From contig NZ_JALGBZ010000004.1 of the NCBI RefSeq assembly GCF_023757625.1, forward strand, positions 326,702-390,701: DNA of 64,000 bases, read 5' to 3'. This stretch comes from Halomonas sp. S3-1-1 (GTDB taxonomy: Bacteria; Pseudomonadota; Gammaproteobacteria; Pseudomonadales; Halomonadaceae). The notes below the pieces were generated by a model. That model ran no database searches. It was not told the DNA's origin and saw only the letters and a program-made list of their open reading frames with translations. Below, piece by piece: positions 33,389-43,615 of the stretch. The position numbers and the translations under genes were made by a program. The stretch's first letter is position 1. Each line of letters begins with the position of its first letter.

Positions 33389-35311
33389 ATGCGAAGCGGT
33401 GTGGCCTTTGAAAAGAGCTTTTGGATAAAGCGCTTACGGGTAAAGAGCTTGCGCGCACTGGCGCTTACCGTCTGCGCGCTGGCGCTACCGGCGCTGGCGC
33501 AGAGCGAGCACGTACCCCAGGCGCTTCTGGACGAACCCGAAAGCGAGATGGTCGAAACCACTCACGCGCTCTCGCTCTACGATAGCCCTGAGCTTGACGA
33601 CGGCTTCGCCTACTTTCCCCACGTCAACCCTCAGGCGCCGAAAGGCGGCTCTATCGTTCACACCGCGGTGGGGTCGAGCTTCGATTCCACCAACCCGTTC
33701 ATTATTCGCGGCACGCCCGCCACCGGCGTGAGCAGCTACGTTTACGACACGCTCATGGCGAGCAACCCGAACGAGCCCTTCAGCCTCTACGGACTTCTCG
33801 CCGAAGGCGTGCGCCTGGACCCGGACCGCGAGTGGATCGAGTTCGACCTGCGCCCGGAAGCGCGCTTTCAGGACAACGAGCCGGTCACCGCCTACGACGT
33901 GGTGTTTACGTTCAACCTGCTGCGCGAAGAGGGCAACCCGTTTTTTGCCAGCTACTACGCGGGTGTCTCGAACGTGATAGCCCAGAGCGAGCATCAGGTA
34001 CGCTTCGAGTTCAGCGACACCACCTCCCGCGAGCTTCCGCTGATCGTGGCGCAGCTGCCGATTTTGCCGCGCCACTACTGGGAGCCGCGGGATTTCACCT
34101 CGCCAACGCTCGCCGCTCACCCGGGCTCCGGGCCCTACCGCATCGGCGAGGTCGACCCGGGCCGGCGCATCGTCTTCGAGCGCGATGAGAACTACTGGGG
34201 CAAGGACCTGCCGGTCAATATCGGCCGCTACAATTTCGATCGCATCGTCTACGACTACTACCGCGACCGCGACATCGCTTGGGAGGCGTTCAAGGCGGGG
34301 CTGATCGATTTTCGCGAAGACGCTCGCGCCGCGACCTGGGCGATCGGCTACGACTTTCCCGCCTACCGCGAGGGGCTGATCAAGCGCATCACCGTGCCGG
34401 ACGTCAACCCGGCGATGATGCAGGCGTTCGTCTTCAACCTGAAAAAAGAGAAATTTCAGGATCCGCGGGTGCGCGAGGCGCTCGCGCTCACCTTCGATTT
34501 CCCTTGGCTCAACACCAATATTTTCTACAACGCCTACCAGCGCACCGAGAGTTACTTCCAGGACTCCGAAATGGAAGCCACGGGCCTGCCCTCGGCAGAC
34601 GAGCTTGCACTTTTAGCACCACACCGCGACGAGCTTTTGGCCTCTCACGGCTCTGACCGCCTGTTTACCGAGCCGCTACCGATGGCCGAGCCTACTGCGC
34701 TTCGCGAACGCCTGCGCCGGGCGCTCACGCTGTTACGCGAAGCCGGCTACGAGGTGGTGGACGGCGAACTGATCCATCGTGAAACCGGCCGGCCGCTGCG
34801 ACTGGAAGTGCTGATGTATGACGCGGCGCTCGAGCGTGTAGTGCAGCCGATGCTCAGGAACATGGCCAGACTCGGTATCGAGACCTCGATGCGTATCGTC
34901 GATATCAACCAGTACCTGAACCGGGTGCGCAGCTACGACTACGACATCGTCATCAGCCACTACCCGCAGTCGAACAACCCAGGCAACGAGCAGCGCGACT
35001 ACTGGACCAGCGCGGCCGCCGAAGCGCCGCAAAGCCGTAATCGCATGGCGCTGGCGCACCCGGCGGTGGACGACCTGATCGATCACATCATCTCGGCCTC
35101 CGACCGCGAGGAACTCGATACCGCGACCCGGGCGCTTGATCGCGTTCTGCGCTGGGGCTTTTATGCCATCCCGCACTACTACTCCGGCGAGACGCGCATC
35201 GCCGTGTGGGACAAGTTCGGCTATCCGGAGCCGTTTCCCGCCTACGCCATGGACCTCGACGCCTGGTGGGTGGACCGCGAACGCGAAGCCCGGCTCGAGC
35301 GCCATCGCTAG
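33389..35311 (+). CDS. yejA: ABC transporter peptide-binding protein (YejA-like)
   Basis: A 640-residue periplasmic family 5 solute-binding protein. The signal peptide is residues ~12-38 (ALALTVCALALPALAQS). Core motifs: PKGGSIVHTAVGSSFDSTNPF, FDLRPEARFQDNEPVTAYDVVFTF and HPGSGPYRIGEVDPGRRIVFERDENYWG. Its length and the adjoining two permease and one double-ATPase genes match YejABEF, which imports oligopeptides including microcin-C-type peptides. Ribosome-binding AAGGA before the ATG. Confidence 0.9.
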   Translation: MRSGVAFEKSFWIKRLRVKSLRALALTVCALALPALAQSEHVPQALLDEPESEMVETTHALSLYDSPELDDGFAYFPHVNPQAPKGGSIVHTAVGSSFDSTNPFIIRGTPATGVSSYVYDTLMASNPNEPFSLYGLLAEGVRLDPDREWIEFDLRPEARFQDNEPVTAYDVVFTFNLLREEGNPFFASYYAGVSNVIAQSEHQVRFEFSDTTSRELPLIVAQLPILPRHYWEPRDFTSPTLAAHPGSGPYRIGEVDPGRRIVFERDENYWGKDLPVNIGRYNFDRIVYDYYRDRDIAWEAFKAGLIDFREDARAATWAIGYDFPAYREGLIKRITVPDVNPAMMQAFVFNLKKEKFQDPRVREALALTFDFPWLNTNIFYNAYQRTESYFQDSEMEATGLPSADELALLAPHRDELLASHGSDRLFTEPLPMAEPTALRERLRRALTLLREAGYEVVDGELIHRETGRPLRLEVLMYDAALERVVQPMLRNMARLGIETSMRIVDINQYLNRVRSYDYDIVISHYPQSNNPGNEQRDYWTSAAAEAPQSRNRMALAHPAVDDLIDHIISASDREELDTATRALDRVLRWGFYAIPHYYSGETRIAVWDKFGYPEPFPAYAMDLDAWWVDREREARLERHR

Positions 35312-35341
35312 GGCTTTTACGACTACCTCCAGGAGCGCACC

Positions 35342-36415
35342 GTGGCCCGCTACACTCTTCGCCGACTGCTGTTGATGATCCCCACGCTGCTGGGGATCAT
35401 GCTGCTCAACTTCATCATCGTACAGGCCGCTCCGGGCGGGCCGATCGACCAGATGCTGGCGCGCTTCGAAGGCGCGAACGCAATGGCCAGCACGCGCCTG
35501 GACATGGGCGGCGCCGATATCCAGGTCAACGACGACTCCCGCGGGGCGCGAGGGATCGACCCGCGCTTCATCGAACAGCTCGAGCAGCAGTTCGGCTTCG
35601 ACAAGCCCGCCCACGAGCGCTTTCTCACCATGCTGTGGGACTACGCACGGCTGGACTTCGGCACCAGTTTCTTTCGCGACCGGCCGGTCATCGACCTGAT
35701 GGTCGAGCGCCTGCCGGTGTCGATTTCGCTCGGGCTCTGGTCGACGCTGCTGGTTTATTTGATCTCGATCCCGCTGGGCATTCGCAAGGCGCTGCACCAC
35801 GGCTCGCGCTTCGATGTGTGGAGCTCGGGGCTAGTGATCGTGGGCTATGCCATCCCCGCCTTTCTGTTCGCGATTCTGCTGATCGTGGTGTTCGCCGGCG
35901 GCAGCTACCTGGACTGGTTTCCGCTACGCGGACTCACCTCCCCCAATTTCGACGAGCTCACAACACTTGGCAAAATCAAGGACTACTTCTGGCATATCGC
36001 GCTGCCGGTGGCGGCCACCGCTATTGGCAGCTTCGCCACGCTTACCATGCTGACCAAGAACAGTTTTCTCGACGAGATTCACAAGCAGTACGTGCTCACC
36101 GCCCGCGCCAAAGGGGCAAGCGAACACCGCATTCTCTACAGCCACGTGTTTCGTAACGCCATGCTGATCATCATTGCGGGGCTTCCTGCAGCGCTGATCG
36201 GCATTTTCTTCACTGGGGCCCTCTTGATCGAGGTCATCTTCTCGCTCGACGGGCTGGGCCTGCTCGGCTTCGAGGCGGTGATGCAGCGCGACTACCCGGT
36301 GATTTTCGGCACGCTATTTCTCTATACCGTCATCGGTCTGATTCTAAAGCTGGTGTCGGATTTGACCTACGTCTGGGTCGATCCGCGTATCGACTTCGCG
36401 ACCCGGGAGTCCTGA
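35342..36415 (+). CDS. yejB: Peptide ABC transporter permease YejB
   Basis: A 357-residue inner-membrane permease with six hydrophobic segments, first [24 protein letters not shown]. The EAA loop is [22 protein letters not shown], which contacts the ATPase. A long acidic periplasmic insertion follows the first segment (residues ~50-100), as in YejB. GTG start at 35342 with AGGAG upstream. Followed by yejE after 2 bases. Confidence 0.92.
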   Translation: MARYTLRRLLLMIPTLLGIMLLNFIIVQAAPGGPIDQMLARFEGANAMASTRLDMGGADIQVNDDSRGARGIDPRFIEQLEQQFGFDKPAHERFLTMLWDYARLDFGTSFFRDRPVIDLMVERLPVSISLGLWSTLLVYLISIPLGIRKALHHGSRFDVWSSGLVIVGYAIPAFLFAILLIVVFAGGSYLDWFPLRGLTSPNFDELTTLGKIKDYFWHIALPVAATAIGSFATLTMLTKNSFLDEIHKQYVLTARAKGASEHRILYSHVFRNAMLIIIAGLPAALIGIFFTGALLIEVIFSLDGLGLLGFEAVMQRDYPVIFGTLFLYTVIGLILKLVSDLTYVWVDPRIDFATRES

Positions 36416-36417
36416 CC

Positions 36418-37488
36418 ATGGCCGCTGCCCACCGCCTATCTCCCATTACCCGGCGCCGCCTGGCGGCGTTTCGCGCCAACCGCCGTGCGCGGGTCTCGCT
36501 CTGGATCTTCGGCCTACTGTTCATTGTAAGCTTAGCCGCCGAACTGATCGCCAACGACAAGCCGCTGGTCCTGCACTTCGATGGCCAGTGGTACGCCCCG
36601 CTTTTGGTCGACTACCCGGAAACCGAGTTCGGCGGCTTTTTGCCGACCCGCACCGACTACCTCGACCCCTTCATTCGCGAGCAGATCGACGAGAACGGCT
36701 GGGCGCTGTGGCCGCTGATTCCGTTCTCCTACCAGACCCTCGACATGCAGATGAGCCGGCCCTCGCCGGCACCGCCGGATTCGCGCCATTGGCTGGGCAC
36801 CGACGACCAAGGCCGCGACGTGCTGTCCCGGGTCATCTACGGCTTTCGTTTATCGGTGGCATTCGCCCTGGTGCTCACCGCCGGGTCGATCGTGATGGGT
36901 GTGCTCGCCGGCGGCGTGCAGGGCTATTTCGGCGGCAAGGTGGACCTGATCGGCCAGCGAGTTACCGAGATCTGGTCGGGGCTTCCGGTGCTGTTTCTGC
37001 TGATCATTCTGGCAAGCTTCGTGCAGCCCGGCTTCTGGTGGCTGCTGGGCATCATGCTGCTCTTTTCCTGGCTGGGGCTTGTCGATATCGTGCGCGCCGA
37101 GTTTCTGCGCGCGCGCAACCTGGAGTACGTGCGCGCGGCCAAAGCCATGGGGTTACCCTCACGGCTCATCATGTGGCGCCACGTGCTGCCAAACGCCATG
37201 GTCGCCACGCTCACTTTCATCCCGTTTCTGTTCACCGGCGCCATCGGCACACTGACCGCGCTGGATTTTCTCGGCTTTGGCCTGCCGCCGGGCGCGCCAT
37301 CGCTTGGCGAGCTCGCAGCCCAAGGCAAAAACAACCTCCACGCGCCCTGGCTTGGCATCACCGCCTTCATGACGCTTGCCATCATGCTTTCGCTTCTGGT
37401 CTTCATCGGCGAGGGCTTAAGAGACGCCTTCGATCCGCGCCACGTCAGCCACGGTGCCACGCCCGCCCCGGGAGCCTCGCATGCCTGA
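36418..37488 (+). CDS. yejE: Peptide ABC transporter permease YejE
   Basis: A 356-residue second permease. The N-terminal membrane anchor (VSLWIFGLLFIVSLAAELIAN) is followed by a ~100-residue periplasmic part, then five membrane segments; EAA loop is VRAAKAMGLPSRLIMWRHVLPNA. HWLGTDDQGRDVLSRVIYG is typical of the DppC/YejE group. The stop overlaps the yejF start by 8 bases. Confidence 0.92.
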   Translation: MAAAHRLSPITRRRLAAFRANRRARVSLWIFGLLFIVSLAAELIANDKPLVLHFDGQWYAPLLVDYPETEFGGFLPTRTDYLDPFIREQIDENGWALWPLIPFSYQTLDMQMSRPSPAPPDSRHWLGTDDQGRDVLSRVIYGFRLSVAFALVLTAGSIVMGVLAGGVQGYFGGKVDLIGQRVTEIWSGLPVLFLLIILASFVQPGFWWLLGIMLLFSWLGLVDIVRAEFLRARNLEYVRAAKAMGLPSRLIMWRHVLPNAMVATLTFIPFLFTGAIGTLTALDFLGFGLPPGAPSLGELAAQGKNNLHAPWLGITAFMTLAIMLSLLVFIGEGLRDAFDPRHVSHGATPAPGASHA

Positions 37489-39073
37489 ACCGCTTTTTCG
37501 CCTCGACAACTTCAGCGTTGCCTTCGATGGCCAGCCGGTGGTGGAAGGGCTTTCGCTCGAGGTTCAGCGCGGCGAGACGCTGGCGATCGTAGGGGAATCC
37601 GGCTCGGGCAAATCGGTGTCGGCGCTGGGAGCGATCGACTTGCTCCCCGCCAACGCCCGGGTGAGCGGCGAACGCTGGCTGGAGGGCACCGACCTGAACC
37701 GCCAAAGCAAAGCGCAGTGGAACGCGCTCAGAGGCAGCCGCGTAGGTTTCGTGTTTCAGGAGCCAATGACCTCTCTGAATCCGCTGCACCGCATCGGCAA
37801 GCAGTTGGGCGAGACACTGCGCCTGCACCAGGGATTGAGAGGCCAAGCCGCCCAGCGGCGCGCGAAGGAACTTCTGGAGCAGGTCAAATTGCCCCGCGCC
37901 GACGAGCTTTTGAATGCTTGGCCGCACCAGCTCTCCGGCGGGCAGCGCCAGCGGGTTATGATCGCCATGGCGATCGCCAACAACCCGGCCCTTTTGATCG
38001 CCGACGAACCCACCACCGCGCTGGATGTGACGGTACAGCAGGAAATTCTGGCGCTATTGAAAGCGCTTCGCGACGCGCACGGCATGGGCATGCTGTTCAT
38101 CACCCACGACTTGAACCTGGTGCGCCGCTTCGCCGAGCGAGTGTGCGTGATGAAGGCGGGCCGCGTCGAGGAGACCGGCCGCGTGGGGGAGGTTTTCCGC
38201 CACCCGCAAAGCGCCTACACCCAAGCACTGATCGATGCCGAACCCGCCGGGCGACCGGTGCCGGTCAGCGCCACCAAGCCGCTTTTGCGGGCCCGCGGGC
38301 TCAGCGTGCGCTTCGAGCGCCCTGCCGCCGGGCTCTTCAAACGAAAGCGCCCCGCCTTCGAGGCGGTCAAAACGGTGGATCTCGACATCGCCCCGGGGGA
38401 AACCCTGGGCGTGGTGGGCGAATCTGGCTCCGGCAAGACTACGCTGGCCTCGGCGATCATGCGCCTGGTGCCCTCCCAGGGCGAGATCACCCTGGGCGAG
38501 ACGCCGCTTGGCACGCTGGATGGCAGCGCCCTGCGTCGCGAGCGTCGCCGCCTGCAAATGGTGTTTCAGGACCCTTACGGGGCGCTATCACCGCGAATGC
38601 CGGTATTCGATATCGTCAGCGAAGGCCTGCGCTTTCACTACCCGGAGCTCCCCAAGGAAGAGATCGCGCGCCGCGTGGCGCATACACTCAAGGAGGTGGG
38701 CTTGCCCGAAAGCTGCGCCGCCCGCTACCCCCACGAGTTCTCCGGCGGCCAGCGCCAGCGCATCGCGGTGGCTCGTGCCATCATTCTGGAGCCCGAGCTT
38801 CTGGTGCTGGACGAGCCGACCTCGGCGCTGGACCGCACGGTGCAAAAGCAGCTTATCGCGCTACTGCGTGAACTGCAGGCCCGGCGCCAGCTCAGTTACC
38901 TGTTCATCAGCCACGATTTGGCCGTGGTGCGCGCCATGGCGCACCGCGTCATGGTGCTGAAGGATGGCGAAGTCGTCGAACAGGGCCCCACGCACGAAGT
39001 GCTGGCAAGCCCCCAGCACGCCTACACCCGCGCGCTGCTCGACGCCGCTCAGCTCGAACCGCAGGAGATTTAG
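37481..39073 (+). CDS. yejF: Peptide ABC transporter ATP-binding protein YejF
   Basis: A 530-residue tandem ATPase. First domain: Walker A GESGSGKSVSALG, signature LSGGQRQRVMIAMAI, Walker B LLIADEPTTALD. Second domain: GESGSGKTTLAS, signature FSGGQRQRIAVARAI, Walker B LLVLDEPTSALD. The oligopeptide-transporter C-terminal extensions follow each half. Start at ATG 37481, overlapping yejE; an earlier GTG at 37454 would add nine residues. Last gene of the operon. Confidence 0.93.
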   Translation: MPEPLFRLDNFSVAFDGQPVVEGLSLEVQRGETLAIVGESGSGKSVSALGAIDLLPANARVSGERWLEGTDLNRQSKAQWNALRGSRVGFVFQEPMTSLNPLHRIGKQLGETLRLHQGLRGQAAQRRAKELLEQVKLPRADELLNAWPHQLSGGQRQRVMIAMAIANNPALLIADEPTTALDVTVQQEILALLKALRDAHGMGMLFITHDLNLVRRFAERVCVMKAGRVEETGRVGEVFRHPQSAYTQALIDAEPAGRPVPVSATKPLLRARGLSVRFERPAAGLFKRKRPAFEAVKTVDLDIAPGETLGVVGESGSGKTTLASAIMRLVPSQGEITLGETPLGTLDGSALRRERRRLQMVFQDPYGALSPRMPVFDIVSEGLRFHYPELPKEEIARRVAHTLKEVGLPESCAARYPHEFSGGQRQRIAVARAIILEPELLVLDEPTSALDRTVQKQLIALLRELQARRQLSYLFISHDLAVVRAMAHRVMVLKDGEVVEQGPTHEVLASPQHAYTRALLDAAQLEPQEI

Positions 39074-39182
39074 CGGGCGCTGGATTGGCGGCTTTTCTTT
39101 GAGCCGCTTGTCCACCCAACGCTTTTAACTACCGGTTTTCCAGATCGTCATAGCTTGTCACACGATTACTACTCCAAAGCTC

Positions 39183-39215
39183 GTTATCTTCTGTAAAACC
39201 AAACAGAAAGATAAC
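39183..39215. repeat. Imperfect inverted repeat between yejF and rsuA
   Basis: GTTATCTT-CTGT and ACAG-AAAGATAAC arms with one unpaired base and an eight-base loop. No T run follows on the + strand, so it may be an mRNA-stabilising hairpin rather than a terminator. Confidence 0.5.
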
Positions 39216-39219
39216 GGTA

Positions 39220-39245
39220 TAAAAAACGCTCCCTAAGGAGCGTTT
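39220..39245 (-). terminator. Rho-independent terminator of rsuA operon
   Basis: On the minus strand, a nine-base-pair AAACGCTCC/GGAGCGTTT stem with a four-base loop followed by T-rich sequence, just past the rsuA stop. The + strand side is followed by T/G only, so it may also stop yejF transcripts weakly. Confidence 0.8.
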
Positions 39246-39271
39246 GGGCTGACACCGACATAAACCCGACA

Positions 39272-39976
39272 TCAAAAGCGGTCGATTTCCTCCGCCGTCA
39301 GCTCACGCCATTCACCCGGGGCGAGCTCGTCGGGCAAGGCGATCGGCCCAATCGACTGACGATGAAGCGCTTCCACCCGGTTGCCGAGTGCAGCGAACAT
39401 CCGTTTGACCTGGTGATAGCGCCCCTCGGTGATCGAAAGCGATGCCTGCGTCGGGCTCAAAAATTCGAGTGTCGCCGGCGCGGTGGGCGTTTCGTCATCA
39501 TCGAGCAGCACGCCTTCGGCGATTTGCGCAACGGCGCGCTCTGCCGCGGCCCCTTCGACGGGCTCGGCAAGCTCAGCGATATAAACCTTGGCACAGCGGT
39601 GCTTCGGCGAGGTGATGCGGTGGGCCCACTGCCCGTCGTCGGTCAACAGCAAAAGCCCGGTCGTATCCACGTCAAGCCGCCCGACCGGCTGCAGCCGGTC
39701 GGCCTTGGGAAGCTCGATCAAGTCAACGGCGCGCGGGTAGAGCCCGCGCCGCGCGGTGCATTCGACCCCCTCGGGCTTGTGGAGCATCACGTAGCGAAGC
39801 CCGACCAGCGCCAAGCGTTCGCCGTTCAATTCGATGACATCCTGGGCGGTATCGACATGGATCGATGCCTGCTTGACCGGCTCGCCATTGAGCGTCACTT
39901 CGCCGTTTTTGAGCGCGCGCTTGGCCAGGCTTCGTGTAAGTTCGGTGGTTTCACTGAGAAAACGATCCAGACGCAT
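39272..39976 (-). CDS. rsuA: 16S rRNA pseudouridine(516) synthase RsuA
   Basis: A 234-residue enzyme modifying small-subunit rRNA. N-terminal S4 RNA-binding domain (MRLDRFLSETTELTRSLAKRAL), catalytic motif PVGRLDVDTTGLLLLTDDG with the nucleophile Asp, and LHKPEGVECTA. The ATG at 39976 lies inside the upstream stop (TAATG), so it is translated with the amidase gene. An in-frame longer version to 40024 is not needed. Confidence 0.9.
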   Translation of the reverse strand: MRLDRFLSETTELTRSLAKRALKNGEVTLNGEPVKQASIHVDTAQDVIELNGERLALVGLRYVMLHKPEGVECTARRGLYPRAVDLIELPKADRLQPVGRLDVDTTGLLLLTDDGQWAHRITSPKHRCAKVYIAELAEPVEGAAAERAVAQIAEGVLLDDDETPTAPATLEFLSPTQASLSITEGRYHQVKRMFAALGNRVEALHRQSIGPIALPDELAPGEWRELTAEEIDRF

Positions 39977-40791
39977 TACTGACCGACTCCCGGCAGCAGC
40001 TCGAAGCGGTCCGCGTCCTGCCAAGCGGGAAACTTCTCGCGAAATTCATCGAGGGCGGTTTTATCGAGCACTCCGGTGTCGATGAACGCGCTATTGGCGG
40101 GCCGGTCGATAAGCGGCTCGCCCTTGAAGTCGACCAGCATCGAATCGCCGCTGTAGGCGAGCCCCTTGGCATCTTCACCGACGCGGTTGACGCCGATTAC
40201 GTAGCTCAGGTTCTCCACCGCGCGGGCCTGAAGCAGCGTGCGCCAAGGGTTGCGTCGCGGGGCCGGCCAGTTGGCCACGCACAAAAGCGCGTCGTACTCG
40301 AAGTGCTCGCCCTCGCCCGGCTGCTGGCGCGACCAGACCGGGAAGCGCAGGTCATAACAAACGCTGAGCAGAATTTTAAATCCCTTGAGCTCGACGAGCT
40401 TACGCTCGCGGCCCATTCCGTAGCGTTCGTGCTCACCAGCCATGCGAAACAGGTGGCGCTTGTCGTAATAGTCGACCTTGCCGTCCGGGGTGGCCCAAAT
40501 CATACGGTTGTAATACTCACCGTCATCGACGATCGCCACGCTCCCGGTAATCACGCAGTCGCGCGCCTTCGCCTGCTCCAAAAGCCAGGTCACGCTCTCG
40601 CTCTGCGCCATGGGCTGGGCCATGTCGCGGGAGTTCATGGTGAAGCCGGTGGCAAACATTTCCGGCAGTACGATCAGGTCGGTATCGCGACCGTCGAGTT
40701 CGCCCAGCAGCTCTTGAAGGTGGGCGTGATTGGCTTTTGGGTCTTCCCAGCGCAGATCGCACTGAACCAGGCTCGTTTTCAACTCGGCCAT
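39976..40791 (-). CDS. Omega-amidase YafV / nitrilase family amidohydrolase
   Basis: A 271-residue carbon-nitrogen hydrolase with the Glu-Lys-Cys triad visible as LIVLPEMFATGF, DKRHLFRMAGE and SVCYDLRFPVWS. HLFRM and NWPAPRR are characteristic of the YafV omega-amidase group that hydrolyses alpha-ketoglutaramate-type amides. The ATG at 40791 has AAGGAGAT upstream. It shares its transcript with rsuA and is divergent from rarD. Confidence 0.87.
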   Translation of the reverse strand: MAELKTSLVQCDLRWEDPKANHAHLQELLGELDGRDTDLIVLPEMFATGFTMNSRDMAQPMAQSESVTWLLEQAKARDCVITGSVAIVDDGEYYNRMIWATPDGKVDYYDKRHLFRMAGEHERYGMGRERKLVELKGFKILLSVCYDLRFPVWSRQQPGEGEHFEYDALLCVANWPAPRRNPWRTLLQARAVENLSYVIGVNRVGEDAKGLAYSGDSMLVDFKGEPLIDRPANSAFIDTGVLDKTALDEFREKFPAWQDADRFELLPGVGQ

Positions 40792-40867
40792 GGGATATCT
40801 CCTTGTCACTCTGCCGATGTATTCAATATTGTGTGATAGATTAGCATTTTTTGATAATGAGGCCGTC

Positions 40868-41770
40868 ATGCTCTCTGCACCCGCGCGCGATCCGGAAGCC
40901 GTTAAAGGCGTCACTTTTGGGCTAACCGCCTACGTGCTGTGGGGCTGCTTTCCGCTCTATTTCGCGCTGTTTGAAGGCGTACCCGCCTTTGAGGTGTTGA
41001 TTCACCGCATCGTCTGGTCCTGCGTGTTTTTGATCGGGGTGATTACACTGCTCAAGCGCTGGTCGCCGGTCATGAGCGCATTGAGAGCGCCCAAGCGGCT
41101 GGGGCGGGTGTTGATTTGCGCAGTGTTGATCGGCGCCAACTGGGGCCTCTATATCTACGCGGTGGAAAGCCACCAAGTGCTGCAGGCAAGCCTTGGCTAT
41201 TTCTTGACGCCGCTGGTCAACGTTGCGCTCGGAGTGATCGTGCTGCGTGAAACGATGGCCAGAACGCAGCTCGCCGCCCTCGGGCTTGCGAGCATCGCCA
41301 TCGTCATCCAGCTTTTGACGTTGGGCGAGCTCCCTTGGATCAGCCTGATGCTGGCGCTGAGCTTTGGAAGCTACGGGCTCTTTCGCAAGCAAGTACCCTT
41401 GGACGGCCTTTCGGGGCTGTTCGTCGAAACGCTACTGCTTTTGCCGCTGGCACTGCTCGCACTGACCTGGCTCAGCGCCCAAGGCGCTTCGCACTTTCTG
41501 GTGGATGCGCCGACGAGTGCGCTGTTGATCAGCTGTGGTGTCGCCACGGCGCTTCCGCTTTTGGCCTTTGCCGGCGCTGCCCGGCGGCTGCGCCTGTCGA
41601 CCATCGGCTTTTTGATGTACATCAACCCTAGCATGCAGTTTCTGATAGCGTTGACGGTGTTCGACGAGCCGCTCGGCACCATCCAGCTCATTACGTTCAT
41701 CATGATCTGGCTAGGGCTTGCGCTCTACTCCTGGTCTTCCTGGCAGTCACGTCCGCGCGCTGGCGCTTAA
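40868..41770 (+). CDS. rarD: EamA family transporter RarD
   Basis: A 300-residue inner-membrane protein with ten hydrophobic segments in two EamA repeats. The RarD signature is clear: [34 protein letters not shown] and [26 protein letters not shown]. Known RarD members are linked to chloramphenicol sensitivity and likely move amino acids or metabolites. ATG 40868 is preferred over earlier in-frame starts that would give a charged leader. Its stop overlaps the convergent chemotaxis gene by 4 bases (TTAA). Confidence 0.9.
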   Translation: MLSAPARDPEAVKGVTFGLTAYVLWGCFPLYFALFEGVPAFEVLIHRIVWSCVFLIGVITLLKRWSPVMSALRAPKRLGRVLICAVLIGANWGLYIYAVESHQVLQASLGYFLTPLVNVALGVIVLRETMARTQLAALGLASIAIVIQLLTLGELPWISLMLALSFGSYGLFRKQVPLDGLSGLFVETLLLLPLALLALTWLSAQGASHFLVDAPTSALLISCGVATALPLLAFAGAARRLRLSTIGFLMYINPSMQFLIALTVFDEPLGTIQLITFIMIWLGLALYSWSSWQSRPRAGA

Positions 41771-43395
41771 CTTAATGAGGCAACCGCCATGGGCCTGGGC
41801 TCTTTGCGGTGCTCGTGTTCGGTGTGCTCGGGTGGATAGCCCACGCGAAAACCGCCCCAGTGCTTGCCGTTGACGAAGATCGGCACCGACAGGTCATGCA
41901 TGATCTCGCCAGTATCGCGCCGGTACGTTTGCAGCAGTAGCGGCTGGGTATGAGCGCCGCAGCGCTTGCCCGTCGGGTCGTCGAAAATTCGCTTGCTGCG
42001 GCAATACTTCAGATCGTGGGCCGGGTCGCCGGTGGGTGTACGACTCACCGCCGCGTTGTGAGTGGGTACGTAACCCTGCCGGTCGCAGGCGATGGCGTAG
42101 TTCACCCCCAGCGCCTTCAGCAGCGGCTCTTGAAGCGCGGGCAGGTGGGCATCGGTGAAGGTATCGAAGCCGGTTCGGTAAAGCGTTGGGTTGGTATCAG
42201 GTACCGGTTGGTACTTCTGGGCAAACAGCGCCTCTCGGGTGAGTTCACCGCGGGCGATCGCTTTTTCAAACAAAGCCTGGATGCAATTGGCACTGTCGCG
42301 CGCGGCGGCGAAAACCGCCTGATGGCGACCGTGCAGGCGCTGCTGGGCAAGCTCGCCATCCACACCTTCGGCGGCGGCCATCAGCTCACGCGCCTGAACC
42401 GCCAGGTCGTGCATATCGCGATTTCCCTCGTCGACATCGCGCTCGAGCTGGGAGAGCGTTCGGGTCACCGTCTCGCTATGGGCCTTCGTGCTCTCCATCG
42501 ACTGGGCCACCCCGCCGATCTCCTCCCCGACGTCATCGAATTCGCGAGTCGTTTCATCAAGCCCTATTCCTACTGCTTGCATGCCTTTGGAGCGTTCGCG
42601 AACCCGCGCCATGAGATCGTTCATGGTCGAGATCACCCGCTGACCGCTCTGGTGCATGTCGCGCACCAGCTCGTCTACTCGTTGGGTTGCTTCAGAGCTC
42701 TTCTGCGCCAGGCTTCGCACTTCGCCGGCCACGACGGCAAAACCGCGGCCATGTTCACCGGCGCGGGCCGCCTCGATCGACGCGTTGAGCGACAGAAGAT
42801 GCGTTTGCTCGGAAATTGCTTCGATCATTAATGTCACACTACGCACTCGCTCGATCCGGTCGTTAAGCGCGGCCAGCTCGTCCAGCGCCTCGACGGACTG
42901 CTTCGCCACGTCGTTCATGTCTTCGACGATCGCCGACAGACTCGACTGATGGTGATGGCTTGCATGGCGCGCCTTTTCGGCGAGCTCGGCGACCCGCGTC
43001 GCACTGGCGCTGACCTGTAAAATCGTTGCGTTGATCGACGCCATGCTGGACGCCGCTTCGCTGGCCATGCGCTCCTGGTTAAGCAGCCGCTTATCCATCA
43101 GATCGGCGGTGTGCGAAACCTGCGCCGAGGCAATCGCCGTACTGCTGGCTCGTCCCATTAGCCGGTAGGCCATCGCCTTGAGCGAGATATAGTCGGCAAG
43201 CGCCTTCAAATGTCGTAAACGCGTCGGCACAGGGTGTCGTGCACCCAATACCCGCTTAAACGCATTCGAAACCAAGAGTGCGCCCGCCAATCCGCCAACG
43301 ACCGGCGCCGCGTAGACATAAGCAGCGTCTAGTGTCACCAGCCAAAACGCGAGTACCGTTAACGCAACGGGGATCAGCCACTCAATCAGCCGCAT
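41767..43395 (-). CDS. Methyl-accepting chemotaxis protein with C-terminal sensor domain
   Basis: A 542-residue receptor. Two adjacent membrane segments at residues 5-46 leave almost no periplasmic part. The signalling hairpin is near residues 190-240 ([23 protein letters not shown], then [19 protein letters not shown]), flanked by methylation-helix coiled coil. After it, residues ~370-530 form a cytoplasmic alpha/beta domain ([33 protein letters not shown], then [11 protein letters not shown] and KRCGAH), probably the sensor. An AAGGAG lies upstream of the ATG. Signal unknown. Confidence 0.88.
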   Translation of the reverse strand: MRLIEWLIPVALTVLAFWLVTLDAAYVYAAPVVGGLAGALLVSNAFKRVLGARHPVPTRLRHLKALADYISLKAMAYRLMGRASSTAIASAQVSHTADLMDKRLLNQERMASEAASSMASINATILQVSASATRVAELAEKARHASHHHQSSLSAIVEDMNDVAKQSVEALDELAALNDRIERVRSVTLMIEAISEQTHLLSLNASIEAARAGEHGRGFAVVAGEVRSLAQKSSEATQRVDELVRDMHQSGQRVISTMNDLMARVRERSKGMQAVGIGLDETTREFDDVGEEIGGVAQSMESTKAHSETVTRTLSQLERDVDEGNRDMHDLAVQARELMAAAEGVDGELAQQRLHGRHQAVFAAARDSANCIQALFEKAIARGELTREALFAQKYQPVPDTNPTLYRTGFDTFTDAHLPALQEPLLKALGVNYAIACDRQGYVPTHNAAVSRTPTGDPAHDLKYCRSKRIFDDPTGKRCGAHTQPLLLQTYRRDTGEIMHDLSVPIFVNGKHWGGFRVGYPPEHTEHEHRKEPRPMAVASLS

Positions 43396-43580
43396 GGATC
43401 ATGCTCCTTAGGCTCAAACGTCTTCATGAAATTGCGGCAACTTTTTCCAGCTCATTAATGCTCAAATTTACCCGCTTTAGAGCCTGAGAGAAGTAACACT
43501 TTGGGAGTAAATATCCTTCGTTTTATTAGCTAACAGAGTTTTCGCTAACGGGTTAGTAAAAACATTTGCACAGCGAAAAA

Positions 43581-43614
43581 ATTACGCTTAACGTAATCGA
43601 ATACGGAGAACGTA
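43581..43614. promoter_or_regulatory. Paired palindromes over the IclR-type gene start (operator candidate)
   Basis: ATTACG-N5-CGTAAT (43581-43597) and TACG-N5-CGTA (43602-43614), centres 19 bases apart. The second covers the ribosome-binding site of the regulator gene at 43616. The shared half-site TACG and N5 spacing point to one dimeric regulator binding twice, most simply the encoded protein itself. Confidence 0.6.
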
Positions 43615-43615
43615 A

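Noticed and set aside
34733..35800. Minus-strand frame across yejA/yejB
   Set aside because: Crosses two convincing genes and reads as GC-skew shadow.
35206..38871. Several long + strand frames (35206-36156, 36588-37592, 37717-38871) inside yej genes
   Set aside because: Alternative frames of yejB, yejE and yejF; Arg/Ala/Pro-rich and without motifs.
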